NCBI GenBank assembly: GCA_902518165.1
Contig: CABYFB010000002.1
Coordinates: 124,001 to 188,000, forward strand
DNA from: an uncultured Pelagibacteraceae bacterium
GTDB taxonomy: Bacteria; Pseudomonadota; Alphaproteobacteria; Pelagibacterales; Pelagibacteraceae
Direction: 5' to 3'
Length of the DNA stretch: 64,000 nt
Both the position numbers and the translations under genes were made by a program. This document shows positions 1 through 8,048 of this stretch, one piece after another. The notes beneath the pieces are model-generated. The model did not search any database. It was given only the letters and a program-made list of their open reading frames with translations, and was not told where the DNA came from. Numbering within the stretch: position 1 is the first letter of the stretch; each line of letters opens with the position of its first letter.

Positions 1-1431
1 CGTTTCCATAGCCAGTTAAATATTATTTATAATAGAGTTTCAAATTCCTCCAATAATTCAGATAAAACAAAATTAAGAGAGTTAACCAATTCTAATTTCA
101 CCAAAGCTTTTGATAACGTTAAATATGTAATAAAGGGTTGGGAAAATTTGCCAGATGAACCAACAAATATTTTTTTCTACAATCACTTAGCAGCTATAGA
201 TGATAATCAGCTCGCAAATGGACATTCTTTTTCTATAGATAGTCATTTCATCAGTTCAAAAATTTTATATCCAAAATATAATGACGGAGGTCAACGTATC
301 GTTAGAACAAGTCGGAATACAGAATTTTGGAGATATAATTACTATGAAAATTTAGATTACATTTTTGTTCATACGCCAGAATCTGATATGTTGGACGAAA
401 GCGAAGAGGAAAAGAAATTACGAAAACAAAAGCTTTTTGACGAAGCTCAAAAGGTATTTAATCAAAAACAACCGATTGTAATTGCGCCCGAAGGAACATC
501 AGAAACAGAAGATAATAAAACAATAACATCTCCAGGACCATTTAAAGCTGGAGCATTTAATCTTGCATTTAAGCTTAACCCAAAACCAAAACTTATTCCA
601 ATCGCCCTTGCTAATTTTGATTACCCAGTTTCTAAAACGATATATTCAGCGGTTATTAAGGAGCCAATAACTATAAGTGATCATGTTAAAGATCCAGAAA
701 ATCAAGAGGAAATGAAAAGCTTCTTAGATAATTACAGAACCAAATTTAGATCTTATGTAGAAGAAGCTATTGATTTAGCTAAAAATGTTCAAGACAACAT
801 AGTTAAAATAGAAAATTTGAAGACTAATGTAAATTTAGTTAGTCCAGTTGAAGAAGAGTTTGAACTCGACGTTAGAGAATTAGAACATAATTCTTTTCAA
901 CAGACAAAAACAAATAACAGTGTTGCTTTGTATGGAAGTTCAACTTTTAAAATGTGGGATAATGCCAAAAACGATTTATCAATAAATAATCTTTATAATT
1001 TAGGTTTTGGTGGCTCAACTTTAGTCTCTTGTAGAAGATATTTTGATAGATTGGTTGCTCCTTTAAACCCATCTAATCTTTTCTTTTATGCTGGAGATAA
1101 TGACATCGGTTATGGAATGGATAGTGATGAATTATTAAAAGAATTTTTATTATTTTCTAATCAAGTTGAAGAAAAACTACCAAGAGCGAAATGTTTTTTT
1201 ATTTCAATTAAACCCAGTCCTTTTAGAAGAGATCTTATGACAACAATTTTAGATGCGAATTCAAAGATAAAAAAACACCTAACTAATTTAAAAATGTGGG
1301 ATTATGTTGATATTACGACACCCATGATAAATGCTGGTTATGATAAGTTTTACGATGAGGATCCACTCCATATGAATGAACTTGGATATAGTTTGTTAAG
1401 TAAGCTTGTAAGAGACAAAATTTATAATTAA
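1..1431 (+). CDS. 5'-truncated CDS: PlsC-type acyltransferase domain fused to a C-terminal SGNH/GDSL hydrolase domain
   Basis: Frame 1 is open from base 1 through the listed ORF. HX4D motif (NHLAAID), PEGT motif (APEGTSE), then SGNH blocks: VALYGSSTF, GFGGST, AGDND, DPLHMNELGY. Confidence 0.8.
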   Translation, partial: RFHSQLNIIYNRVSNSSNNSDKTKLRELTNSNFTKAFDNVKYVIKGWENLPDEPTNIFFYNHLAAIDDNQLANGHSFSIDSHFISSKILYPKYNDGGQRIVRTSRNTEFWRYNYYENLDYIFVHTPESDMLDESEEEKKLRKQKLFDEAQKVFNQKQPIVIAPEGTSETEDNKTITSPGPFKAGAFNLAFKLNPKPKLIPIALANFDYPVSKTIYSAVIKEPITISDHVKDPENQEEMKSFLDNYRTKFRSYVEEAIDLAKNVQDNIVKIENLKTNVNLVSPVEEEFELDVRELEHNSFQQTKTNNSVALYGSSTFKMWDNAKNDLSINNLYNLGFGGSTLVSCRRYFDRLVAPLNPSNLFFYAGDNDIGYGMDSDELLKEFLLFSNQVEEKLPRAKCFFISIKPSPFRRDLMTTILDANSKIKKHLTNLKMWDYVDITTPMINAGYDKFYDEDPLHMNELGYSLLSKLVRDKIYN

Positions 1432-1440
1432 TATTTTTTA

Positions 1441-1983
1441 ATGAATTTTAAAAAATATCTATGGAAATGTAGATTGTTAGTCCTCAATACACCTAATTAC
1501 GGTGATCCAGAATATAAAAGATCAAAAGAATTATATCAAAAAGACATCAAAGGATTTCATAAAAGATACATAAAATTAGTTACAAAATTAGATAAATCAA
1601 AAAAATTTAAAGTTACTTTAATTGGTTTTGATGGCACAAAAAAAAATGAGTCAGATAAAGTACACACAAAAAAAATTTTTGAAATAGTGGATAAAATGCC
1701 AATGAATAAACTCATCAAGGATAAAAAACTTAAACCTTTAAATCTTTCTTTGTTTTCAGATTATAAACCAGAGACAACCTTAAAAGGTTTAGGATTTAAA
1801 GATAAGGAAAAAGCATTGTTTACTGTTTCTGCTATAAAAAAAAGACCAATAAAATATCAAATAAACGTTATTGCAACTATGCTAGGTAGAGCTAAAAATC
1901 ATCCAAATAAAACAAAAGATATGGATGATGCTATAATAGTTTTTAAAAAATGGATGAAAAATTACAAAGCAAATAAAAAATGA
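1441..1983 (+). CDS. Hypothetical protein, DUF4174-like N-terminal region
   Basis: Intact 180-aa ORF; RLLVLNTP..DPEY and TLIGFDGTKK...IVDKMPMN resemble DUF4174. Stop overlaps the next start (ATGA). Confidence 0.6.
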   Translation: MNFKKYLWKCRLLVLNTPNYGDPEYKRSKELYQKDIKGFHKRYIKLVTKLDKSKKFKVTLIGFDGTKKNESDKVHTKKIFEIVDKMPMNKLIKDKKLKPLNLSLFSDYKPETTLKGLGFKDKEKALFTVSAIKKRPIKYQINVIATMLGRAKNHPNKTKDMDDAIIVFKKWMKNYKANKK

Positions 1984-2501
1984 GAAATAATGGATTTACA
2001 TTAATTGAACTATTAGTTGTTGTAGCAATAATAGGAATTTTAGCTGCAGTAGGAGTTGTTGCTTACAGTGGATATACTGAAGCAGCAAAAGTTTCAGCAA
2101 CAAAGTCTAATCATAAAACAATCACAAATATGGTAGCAGCAAAGTCAGCATTGTGCAGTGTTGGAGAGCCAATAACTTATACGGATATAAGTGGTAATGA
2201 AAAGTCTGTTAACTGCCCCTTAAACATTGACTCATTTATTAGTTATATGAACCAAACAGTTTATGGTATGAATTGGACTAGTCCTTTTTACGGAAATAAT
2301 CCACCGTATGGATCTTGGTGTAAACTTAATGTTACTAATTGTAATCCACCTGGTTATATGACAGCATGTCCTTCGCATGCTCAGCAGGGTGGTTATCTAT
2401 CAATATTTAAATTAAATGCTAACACAATAAAAGTTTGCTCAAATTTAGGAAATGGTTCTGGTCAAACTAAATATATAGAAAATACCATTTCATATGAATA
2501 A
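1980..2501 (+). CDS. Type IV pilin-like protein (prepilin N-terminus)
   Basis: Class III prepilin motif G/FTLIELLVVVAIIGILAAVGVVAYSGYT with E at +5; Cys-containing C-terminal domain. Confidence 0.9.
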   Translation: MRNNGFTLIELLVVVAIIGILAAVGVVAYSGYTEAAKVSATKSNHKTITNMVAAKSALCSVGEPITYTDISGNEKSVNCPLNIDSFISYMNQTVYGMNWTSPFYGNNPPYGSWCKLNVTNCNPPGYMTACPSHAQQGGYLSIFKLNANTIKVCSNLGNGSGQTKYIENTISYE

Positions 2502-3000
2502 AAATGGTTTCACATTAATTGAACTATTAGTTGTTGTAGCCATCATAGGTATTTTAGCTGCAGTAGGAGTTGTTGCTTATAGTGGATATACTAGCGGAGC
2601 TAAAAAACAAACAATGTTAAATAACCAAAAGTTAATACAAAAATTCGCTATAGCAGAAATATTAAAGTGTCAAGCTGGCACAAATCTTACACAGGGATCC
2701 GATACCAGTAAACATATAACAAATTGTTCAACAGGAGGAGCTGGGAGTTTATCAAGTAATACATGGGCTCAATATTTTATAAATGTATTCCAAGATGAAA
2801 TTAAAAATCCATATGGTACAACTCCAAATAACCCAAGTGGTTTATTAAATAGTGGACCTACTAGAAATGCAGGCGAAATTGTATTAGTAGGATGGCATCA
2901 ATGTAAAATTGATCCTTGTTTTTTAATTGATGCAGCTTATGACGACAAAGGAACTAAAAAATCATTAGATCCAATGTTGCAGGTACCAACCGGATTTTAA
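2494..3000 (+). CDS. Type IV pilin-like protein
   Basis: Same GFTLIELLVVVAIIGILAAVGVVAYSGYT N-terminus; start overlaps the previous CDS by 8 nt. Confidence 0.9.
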   Translation: MNKNGFTLIELLVVVAIIGILAAVGVVAYSGYTSGAKKQTMLNNQKLIQKFAIAEILKCQAGTNLTQGSDTSKHITNCSTGGAGSLSSNTWAQYFINVFQDEIKNPYGTTPNNPSGLLNSGPTRNAGEIVLVGWHQCKIDPCFLIDAAYDDKGTKKSLDPMLQVPTGF

Positions 3001-3002
3001 TT

Positions 3003-3539
3003 GTGAACAGAAAGGGTTTTACTTTAATTGAACTATTAGTTGTTGTAGCAATCATTGGTATCTTAGCTGCAGTTGGAGTGGTTGCTTATAGCGGATATAC
3101 TAGTGGTGCAAAAAAAGCTAGGTGTATGTCAGATCATAAAACTTTAGTTAAGTTTATTTCACAAGGCTGTATAAAATGTCAAATTGGTCAAGAATTTAAG
3201 CTTAAAATGAATAGTGGCGGATCAAATATTACTGAAAAAGATAGATGTAATCTTGTTAATAGCAGTGACGGTGAAAAATTAAAAAGTTGGATACAACATC
3301 ATTTTAAACAGGAAACTTTAACTTCAGGCAGTTGGTGTAAAATTGATGGCAAGCCAGACTCTCAAGGTAATTGTCAAGAAGCTGTAGCAAGCGGAGGCAC
3401 TTATGGAAATGGAGCAACAATATATGAGCATGAAGTACATGCATGTGATAATTCAAATATTTCTGATTGCAACATATTGGTCGTAGAAACAAATTGCACA
3501 GATAGCACATTTATTAGAAATACAATTCAATTACAGTGA
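3003..3539 (+). CDS. Type IV pilin-like protein (GTG start)
   Basis: Same N-terminus; several Cys residues in the C-terminal domain; starts 2 nt after the previous stop. Confidence 0.9.
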   Translation: MNRKGFTLIELLVVVAIIGILAAVGVVAYSGYTSGAKKARCMSDHKTLVKFISQGCIKCQIGQEFKLKMNSGGSNITEKDRCNLVNSSDGEKLKSWIQHHFKQETLTSGSWCKIDGKPDSQGNCQEAVASGGTYGNGATIYEHEVHACDNSNISDCNILVVETNCTDSTFIRNTIQLQ

Positions 3540-3548
3540 AATTAATAA

Positions 3549-3746
3549 ATGATTGAATTTTTATTTAAAGTATCACTACTAATTATTGGTTTAATAGTAA
3601 TTAGGTTTGGTATAATTCAGATTAGAAAGTTCAAAAAGGGAGAAATTAGATCAAAGAATAATATTTTTAGTCAAATTTCATTCTTAATTTTCTTTGCTGC
3701 AATTATAGGGTTAGTTATTTATTCAATTTTAGGCTTACTTGAGTAA
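3549..3746 (+). CDS. Small hypothetical membrane protein
   Basis: 65-aa ORF with two hydrophobic segments, 9 nt downstream of the pilin genes. Confidence 0.6.
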   Translation: MIEFLFKVSLLIIGLIVIRFGIIQIRKFKKGEIRSKNNIFSQISFLIFFAAIIGLVIYSILGLLE

Positions 3747-3796
3747 GCTAATTTATCTCATATATTAATTTTTAAATTTCACTAAAGAGCTTGATT

Positions 3797-5224
3797 ATGA
3801 AAAAAATTATCTTAGTTTTTCTAAGCATTTTATCAGTATTTAATTATGCTAACGCTAAAGATTTTTTCTTAAATATAACTGATCAAATAGCAGAAAATGA
3901 GTTTCGATTAAGCTATGGAGTTTCAGTTACTGATGTTAACCAAGATAATAATTATGATTTTGTGGTAACTGGTTTTGGTTTCAAAAATTTAGCGCTCTCT
4001 TATAAAGATGGAAAATTAATAAATATAGTAAATGATAAAATATTTACAGATGAAGAAAGAAGAACTATTGGTGTTGCTGCATGTGATATCGATCAAGATG
4101 GTTATGAGGAAATATATTTTTTAAATACTGATACATACAGTGGATCAAAAATTTATTCTGATCGACTAATAGATTTAAATAACAATAAATTCGAAGATTT
4201 ATTTGAAAAAGAAATCAATCAAAGTGAATTAAACTTAACTGCAGGTAGGTCAGTTGTTTGTGTAGATAGAAATGGTGATGGTGCATATGGTATTTATGTT
4301 GCAAATTATGGAGGTCCTACTCGATTTTATGAATTAATTAGAGATCGAATAAAAGATCAAGCTAAATCATTATCAATTGATAAAATTACTGGAGGTAGAG
4401 CTATTGTTTCAGGCCATATTCTTTCAGATAGATCTGATATTTTTGCAGCAAATGAAAGGGGAGATAACTTTTTATATTATAATTCTAAAGGATCTTTCCA
4501 AGATGTTGCTCAAGAGTATGCGGTTCAAGATAGGTTTGAAAATGGTAGAGGAACTGCACTAAGTGATCTTTTGTATAGAGGAAGATTAGATATTTTATCT
4601 TCAAACTGGGATGGAATGCATAGAGCATATGTTTTAGATGGTGATAAATTTAAAGATATATCAACATCTCCTTACAATGATCCTACAAAAATAAGAACAG
4701 TTATTTCAGCTGATTTTGATAATGATGGATATGATGAAATTTTCATGAATAATATTGGAGAACCAAATAAACTTTTCAAAGTTTTAGAAGGTGGAGTATT
4801 TAAAGAAATTAAAATGGAAAATGGTTTAGAGACTGTTGGTCTTGGAACTGGAGCAGCTGTTGCAGACGTTGATGGTGATGGAATTTTAGAGCTATTAGTT
4901 TCACATGGAGAGTCAGGTTTTCAACCTTTAACTTTATATAAAGCAGATGTAAAAAATTTTAATTATCTACGTATTAAACCACTTAATCAGTATGGAGCTC
5001 CAGCAAGAGGGGCAACAGTAACAATGAAATCTAATAAAAGAATTCACTCAAAAACAATAGATGCAGGCTCGGGATATCTTTGTCAGATGGAACCTGTTGC
5101 TCATTACGGGATAAGGCAGGGTGAAAAAGAATTTAAAGTAGAAATTAAATGGACCAATGGATCAATAGAAATATTTGACATAGATGAATTAAATAAAACT
5201 TATGAATTTAGACAAAAATTATAG
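3797..5224 (+). CDS. Secreted FG-GAP/VCBS repeat protein with ASPIC/UnbV C-terminal domain
   Basis: Signal peptide MKKIILVFLSILSVFNYANA; repeated D-x-[DN]-x-D/N motifs (DVNQDNN, DIDQDGYEE, DRNGDG, DFDNDGYDE, DVDGDGILE); C-terminal ASPIC-like segment LRIKPLNQYGAPARGATVTMK...GSGYLCQMEP. ATG at 3797 preferred over the TTG start in the track. Confidence 0.8.
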   Translation: MKKIILVFLSILSVFNYANAKDFFLNITDQIAENEFRLSYGVSVTDVNQDNNYDFVVTGFGFKNLALSYKDGKLINIVNDKIFTDEERRTIGVAACDIDQDGYEEIYFLNTDTYSGSKIYSDRLIDLNNNKFEDLFEKEINQSELNLTAGRSVVCVDRNGDGAYGIYVANYGGPTRFYELIRDRIKDQAKSLSIDKITGGRAIVSGHILSDRSDIFAANERGDNFLYYNSKGSFQDVAQEYAVQDRFENGRGTALSDLLYRGRLDILSSNWDGMHRAYVLDGDKFKDISTSPYNDPTKIRTVISADFDNDGYDEIFMNNIGEPNKLFKVLEGGVFKEIKMENGLETVGLGTGAAVADVDGDGILELLVSHGESGFQPLTLYKADVKNFNYLRIKPLNQYGAPARGATVTMKSNKRIHSKTIDAGSGYLCQMEPVAHYGIRQGEKEFKVEIKWTNGSIEIFDIDELNKTYEFRQKL

Positions 5225-5282
5225 GACAATACTACTCATTATATAGTGTTGAAAAATTACAAAGCTTTTATATATCAAGCTT

Positions 5283-5426
5283 ATGACTATTTGTTCTTTA
5301 TCATTATTGATATTATTCGTTTCAGGAATTGTAATGTATCTTTTTAGGGAACCATCTGAGGAAGAATTAAAAAAATTTAATAGTAAAACTCAAGACCAAA
5401 GTAACTGGTCAAATATGGGTTTTTAA
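5283..5426 (+). CDS. Putative small single-pass membrane protein (47 aa)
   Basis: ORF below the track cutoff: MTICSLSLLILFVSGIVMYLFREPSEEELKKFNSKTQDQSNWSNMGF, between two co-oriented CDSs. Confidence 0.5.
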   Translation: MTICSLSLLILFVSGIVMYLFREPSEEELKKFNSKTQDQSNWSNMGF

Positions 5427-5437
5427 ATCATTAATTA

Positions 5438-6139
5438 ATGTACAGTATTAAAAATATACTTAGTCTTATTATATTTGTTATTTTTTTTTCAATTCCGATA
5501 AATTCAGTAAATTCTCAAGAAAAAAACTATTATCAAGATATCGTTAATGATTGGAATAAAATTTTCCCAGACAAAAATAGAAATGCAGCAGGTCCTAAAT
5601 TTTTTAAATATATAATAGATAAAGATATCTCTTATGAAGATTTTGTAGAATATAATAAATTATATTGTGCGGTATCAGGTTCTTTAATAAGCCCAAATGC
5701 GGTACCGGAATATGTCTATTTAACTGAAAACAATACAGGTAAAAAGATATGTGGTGAATATTATAGATGCTGCATTCCATGTTCCTGCGATTTAATGAAA
5801 TATTCAAAAACAACTAAGATGAAGCATAAATTTAAAGGTATAGAAAAAGAATTTTATGTGTTCACAATTGAAAATCCTTGTGGAAAAACAGATTTTCCTG
5901 AAAGGGTAAACAAAAAATATTTTTGTAATGGCAATGATTTAGATACGAAACAAGTTTCAGTAGTAGATGGAAAACTGGTCATTGGTTTATTACACAAAGC
6001 CAAAACATGCTCTCAATATAATGTTAATGCCATAGATAGACACCAAGTTACAGGCAGATATTGTACGCTTAGAAACAATACTCCATTAGATCAGCTTCAG
6101 TCAGGAATGGGAGATATATTCATTAAACTTGCAAGATAA
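5438..6139 (+). CDS. Hypothetical secreted Cys-rich protein
   Basis: Signal-peptide-like N-terminus (MYSIKNILSLIIFVIFFSIPINSVNS); Cys cluster CGEYYRCCIPCSCD plus further Cys residues. Confidence 0.65.
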   Translation: MYSIKNILSLIIFVIFFSIPINSVNSQEKNYYQDIVNDWNKIFPDKNRNAAGPKFFKYIIDKDISYEDFVEYNKLYCAVSGSLISPNAVPEYVYLTENNTGKKICGEYYRCCIPCSCDLMKYSKTTKMKHKFKGIEKEFYVFTIENPCGKTDFPERVNKKYFCNGNDLDTKQVSVVDGKLVIGLLHKAKTCSQYNVNAIDRHQVTGRYCTLRNNTPLDQLQSGMGDIFIKLAR

Positions 6140-6163
6140 TACCAAAATTATATATTCATCAAA

Positions 6164-6433
6164 ATGGTATTGTATAACGAAAAAATTAAACACCTTAGTT
6201 GCTCTGATTTAAGGGTATTTTTGAAAAGATTGGTCAAGGATAAGATAGAAAAAGAATGGACCGAGGACTTTATTGATAATATGAACCTTGTAATAATCCC
6301 AAGAATGACAATAAAAAGACGTTATGAGAATAAGGGTATAGATATGTCAAGACTGATTGATAATCCTACCTACTATCAGCATGTCAAAAAGAGTGTCGAC
6401 TCCCGAGGCAATCTTGAATTTAAAGATCGATAA
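6164..6433 (+). CDS. Hypothetical protein (89 aa)
   Basis: Intact ORF in a coding-oriented gap; no family recognised. Confidence 0.45.
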   Translation: MVLYNEKIKHLSCSDLRVFLKRLVKDKIEKEWTEDFIDNMNLVIIPRMTIKRRYENKGIDMSRLIDNPTYYQHVKKSVDSRGNLEFKDR

Positions 6434-6520
6434 TTTTTTTCTTATACGCCAATTTAATCCCTAGCACTGCATCCATATTTTCTATAAGCTGTTTTAAAAA
6501 AACAAACTTAAGAGGGAAAT

Positions 6521-7495
6521 ATGAACAAATATTTTAAGATAATTGTTGTTTTATTATCGTCTCTATTTTTAAGTTTCTCAGCAAATTCAACTGAAGTAAA
6601 ATTTGGACACGTAGGAAAACCTGGATCTTTATTTTCTGCATCAGTTGATCATTTTGCTAAACTTGCAAATGAGAGATTAGGCAGCAAAGGAAAAGTAACT
6701 GTTTTTGGTTCTTCGCAACTTGGTAAAGACAAACAAGGAATGCAAAAACTAAAATTAGGTACAGTTAACATGTGGTTACCTTCATCAGTAATGGCATCTA
6801 TTCATGATGAGTTTGGTGTATTTGATATGCCTTTCATTATTAAAGACAGAAAACACATGAATAAAGTTGAAAGCCAAGTTTTACCAGGAATGTTTAAAAA
6901 TCTTGAAGATAAAACTGGATACAAAGTTATTGCTGTTTGGGAAAATGGATTTAGACATATCACAAACAACACTAGACCAATTAACACTCCAGGTGACTTA
7001 AAAGGAATTAAGTTAAGAACACCTAAATCAAAATGGAGAGTTAAAATGTTCCAATCATATGGTGCAAACCCAACTCCAATGTCTTTCTCAGAAGTATTTA
7101 CTGCTTTGAAAACAGGAACTATGGATGGACAAGAAAACCCATATGCTCAGATTGCTAGTGCTAAATTTCAAGAAGTTCAAAAATATTTATCAATCACAGG
7201 TCACGTTTACACTCCTGCTTATGTAACAGTACATAAAGACCACTGGAGCAAACTTCCTGCAGATGTACAAAGTATTTTAGAGCAAGCTGCTAAAGATACA
7301 CAAAAATTTGTGTACGCTGAAGCTGCTAATCTTGAAAAATCTTTATTGGGAGTTATCAAATCAGCTGGAGTTCAAGTTAACGAAGCTGACAAAGGTGCTT
7401 TCATTAGTGCAAGTAAAGGAATATACGATCAATTCGCGTCAGAAGTACCAACTGGTGGTGCGTTAATTGATAAAGTATCGTCTTTAGCAAATTAA
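6521..7495 (+). CDS. dctP: TRAP transporter substrate-binding protein, DctP family
   Basis: Signal peptide; DctP-like FRHITNNTRPINTPGDLKGIKLRTP and TGTMDGQENP; followed by DctQ and DctM genes. Confidence 0.92.
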   Translation: MNKYFKIIVVLLSSLFLSFSANSTEVKFGHVGKPGSLFSASVDHFAKLANERLGSKGKVTVFGSSQLGKDKQGMQKLKLGTVNMWLPSSVMASIHDEFGVFDMPFIIKDRKHMNKVESQVLPGMFKNLEDKTGYKVIAVWENGFRHITNNTRPINTPGDLKGIKLRTPKSKWRVKMFQSYGANPTPMSFSEVFTALKTGTMDGQENPYAQIASAKFQEVQKYLSITGHVYTPAYVTVHKDHWSKLPADVQSILEQAAKDTQKFVYAEAANLEKSLLGVIKSAGVQVNEADKGAFISASKGIYDQFASEVPTGGALIDKVSSLAN

Positions 7496-7507
7496 CATAA
7501 TTTGTAA

Positions 7508-7530
7508 CAGGCCCTCTATCAGAGGGCCTG
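7508..7530 (+). promoter_or_regulatory. Intercistronic stem-loop between dctP and dctQ
   Basis: 10-bp perfect inverted repeat CAGGCCCTCT-ATC-AGAGGGCCTG followed by an A-tract (no U-tract on the + strand). Confidence 0.75.
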
Positions 7531-7538
7531 AAAAAAAA

Positions 7539-8048
7539 ATGACATTGCAAAAATTTATAAATTCTTACGAAAAAATATTAAAACTAATACTGTTTATAAT
7601 GATGGTAGCATTAGCAGTAACAGTTTTGCTTGGTGTTACTTTTCGTTTTGCTGGTAGTGCTTTAGTTTGGTATGACGAGGTTGCAGCTGTTCAACTTGCT
7701 TGGATAACTTATTATGGTTCAGCCTATGCGGCTTTGAAAGGCTCTCACATAAGTGTTCCAAGTATTTTTAAAGCCTTTCCATTAGCACTTAGAAAAATTT
7801 TCTTTGTAGTGTCAAAATTAGTTGTTTATGGTTTTTTAATATTATTGGCTTACTATGGTTATTTAGTTTTAACTCTTATAACAGGAGAAACTTTAGTAAC
7901 ATTAGAGTGGGTTCCCCAACCTTTTGTACAATCAGTTATTCCAATTGCATCATGTTTATTTATTTTATCTGAAACTTTAAGAATTCCTGAAGACTATAAA
8001 AATTTAGTTCTTCAAACAACAGGTGACGAGCAAACAGGAGATATTTAA
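7539..8048 (+). CDS. dctQ: TRAP transporter small permease, DctQ family
   Basis: Four-TM small protein with WYDEVAAVQLAWITYYGSAYAALKGSHI. Confidence 0.9.
   Translation: MTLQKFINSYEKILKLILFIMMVALAVTVLLGVTFRFAGSALVWYDEVAAVQLAWITYYGSAYAALKGSHISVPSIFKAFPLALRKIFFVVSKLVVYGFLILLAYYGYLVLTLITGETLVTLEWVPQPFVQSVIPIASCLFILSETLRIPEDYKNLVLQTTGDEQTGDI

Noticed and set aside
3304-3510. 68-aa minus-strand ORF within the third pilin gene
   Set aside because: Antisense to a confident pilin; composition (C/H/L-rich) typical of shadow translation.
1980-3539. Repeat array/CRISPR-like interpretation of the recurring ~87-nt block
   Set aside because: The repeats are the 5' ends of three pilin ORFs about 510 nt apart; they are coding homology, not short regularly spaced direct repeats.
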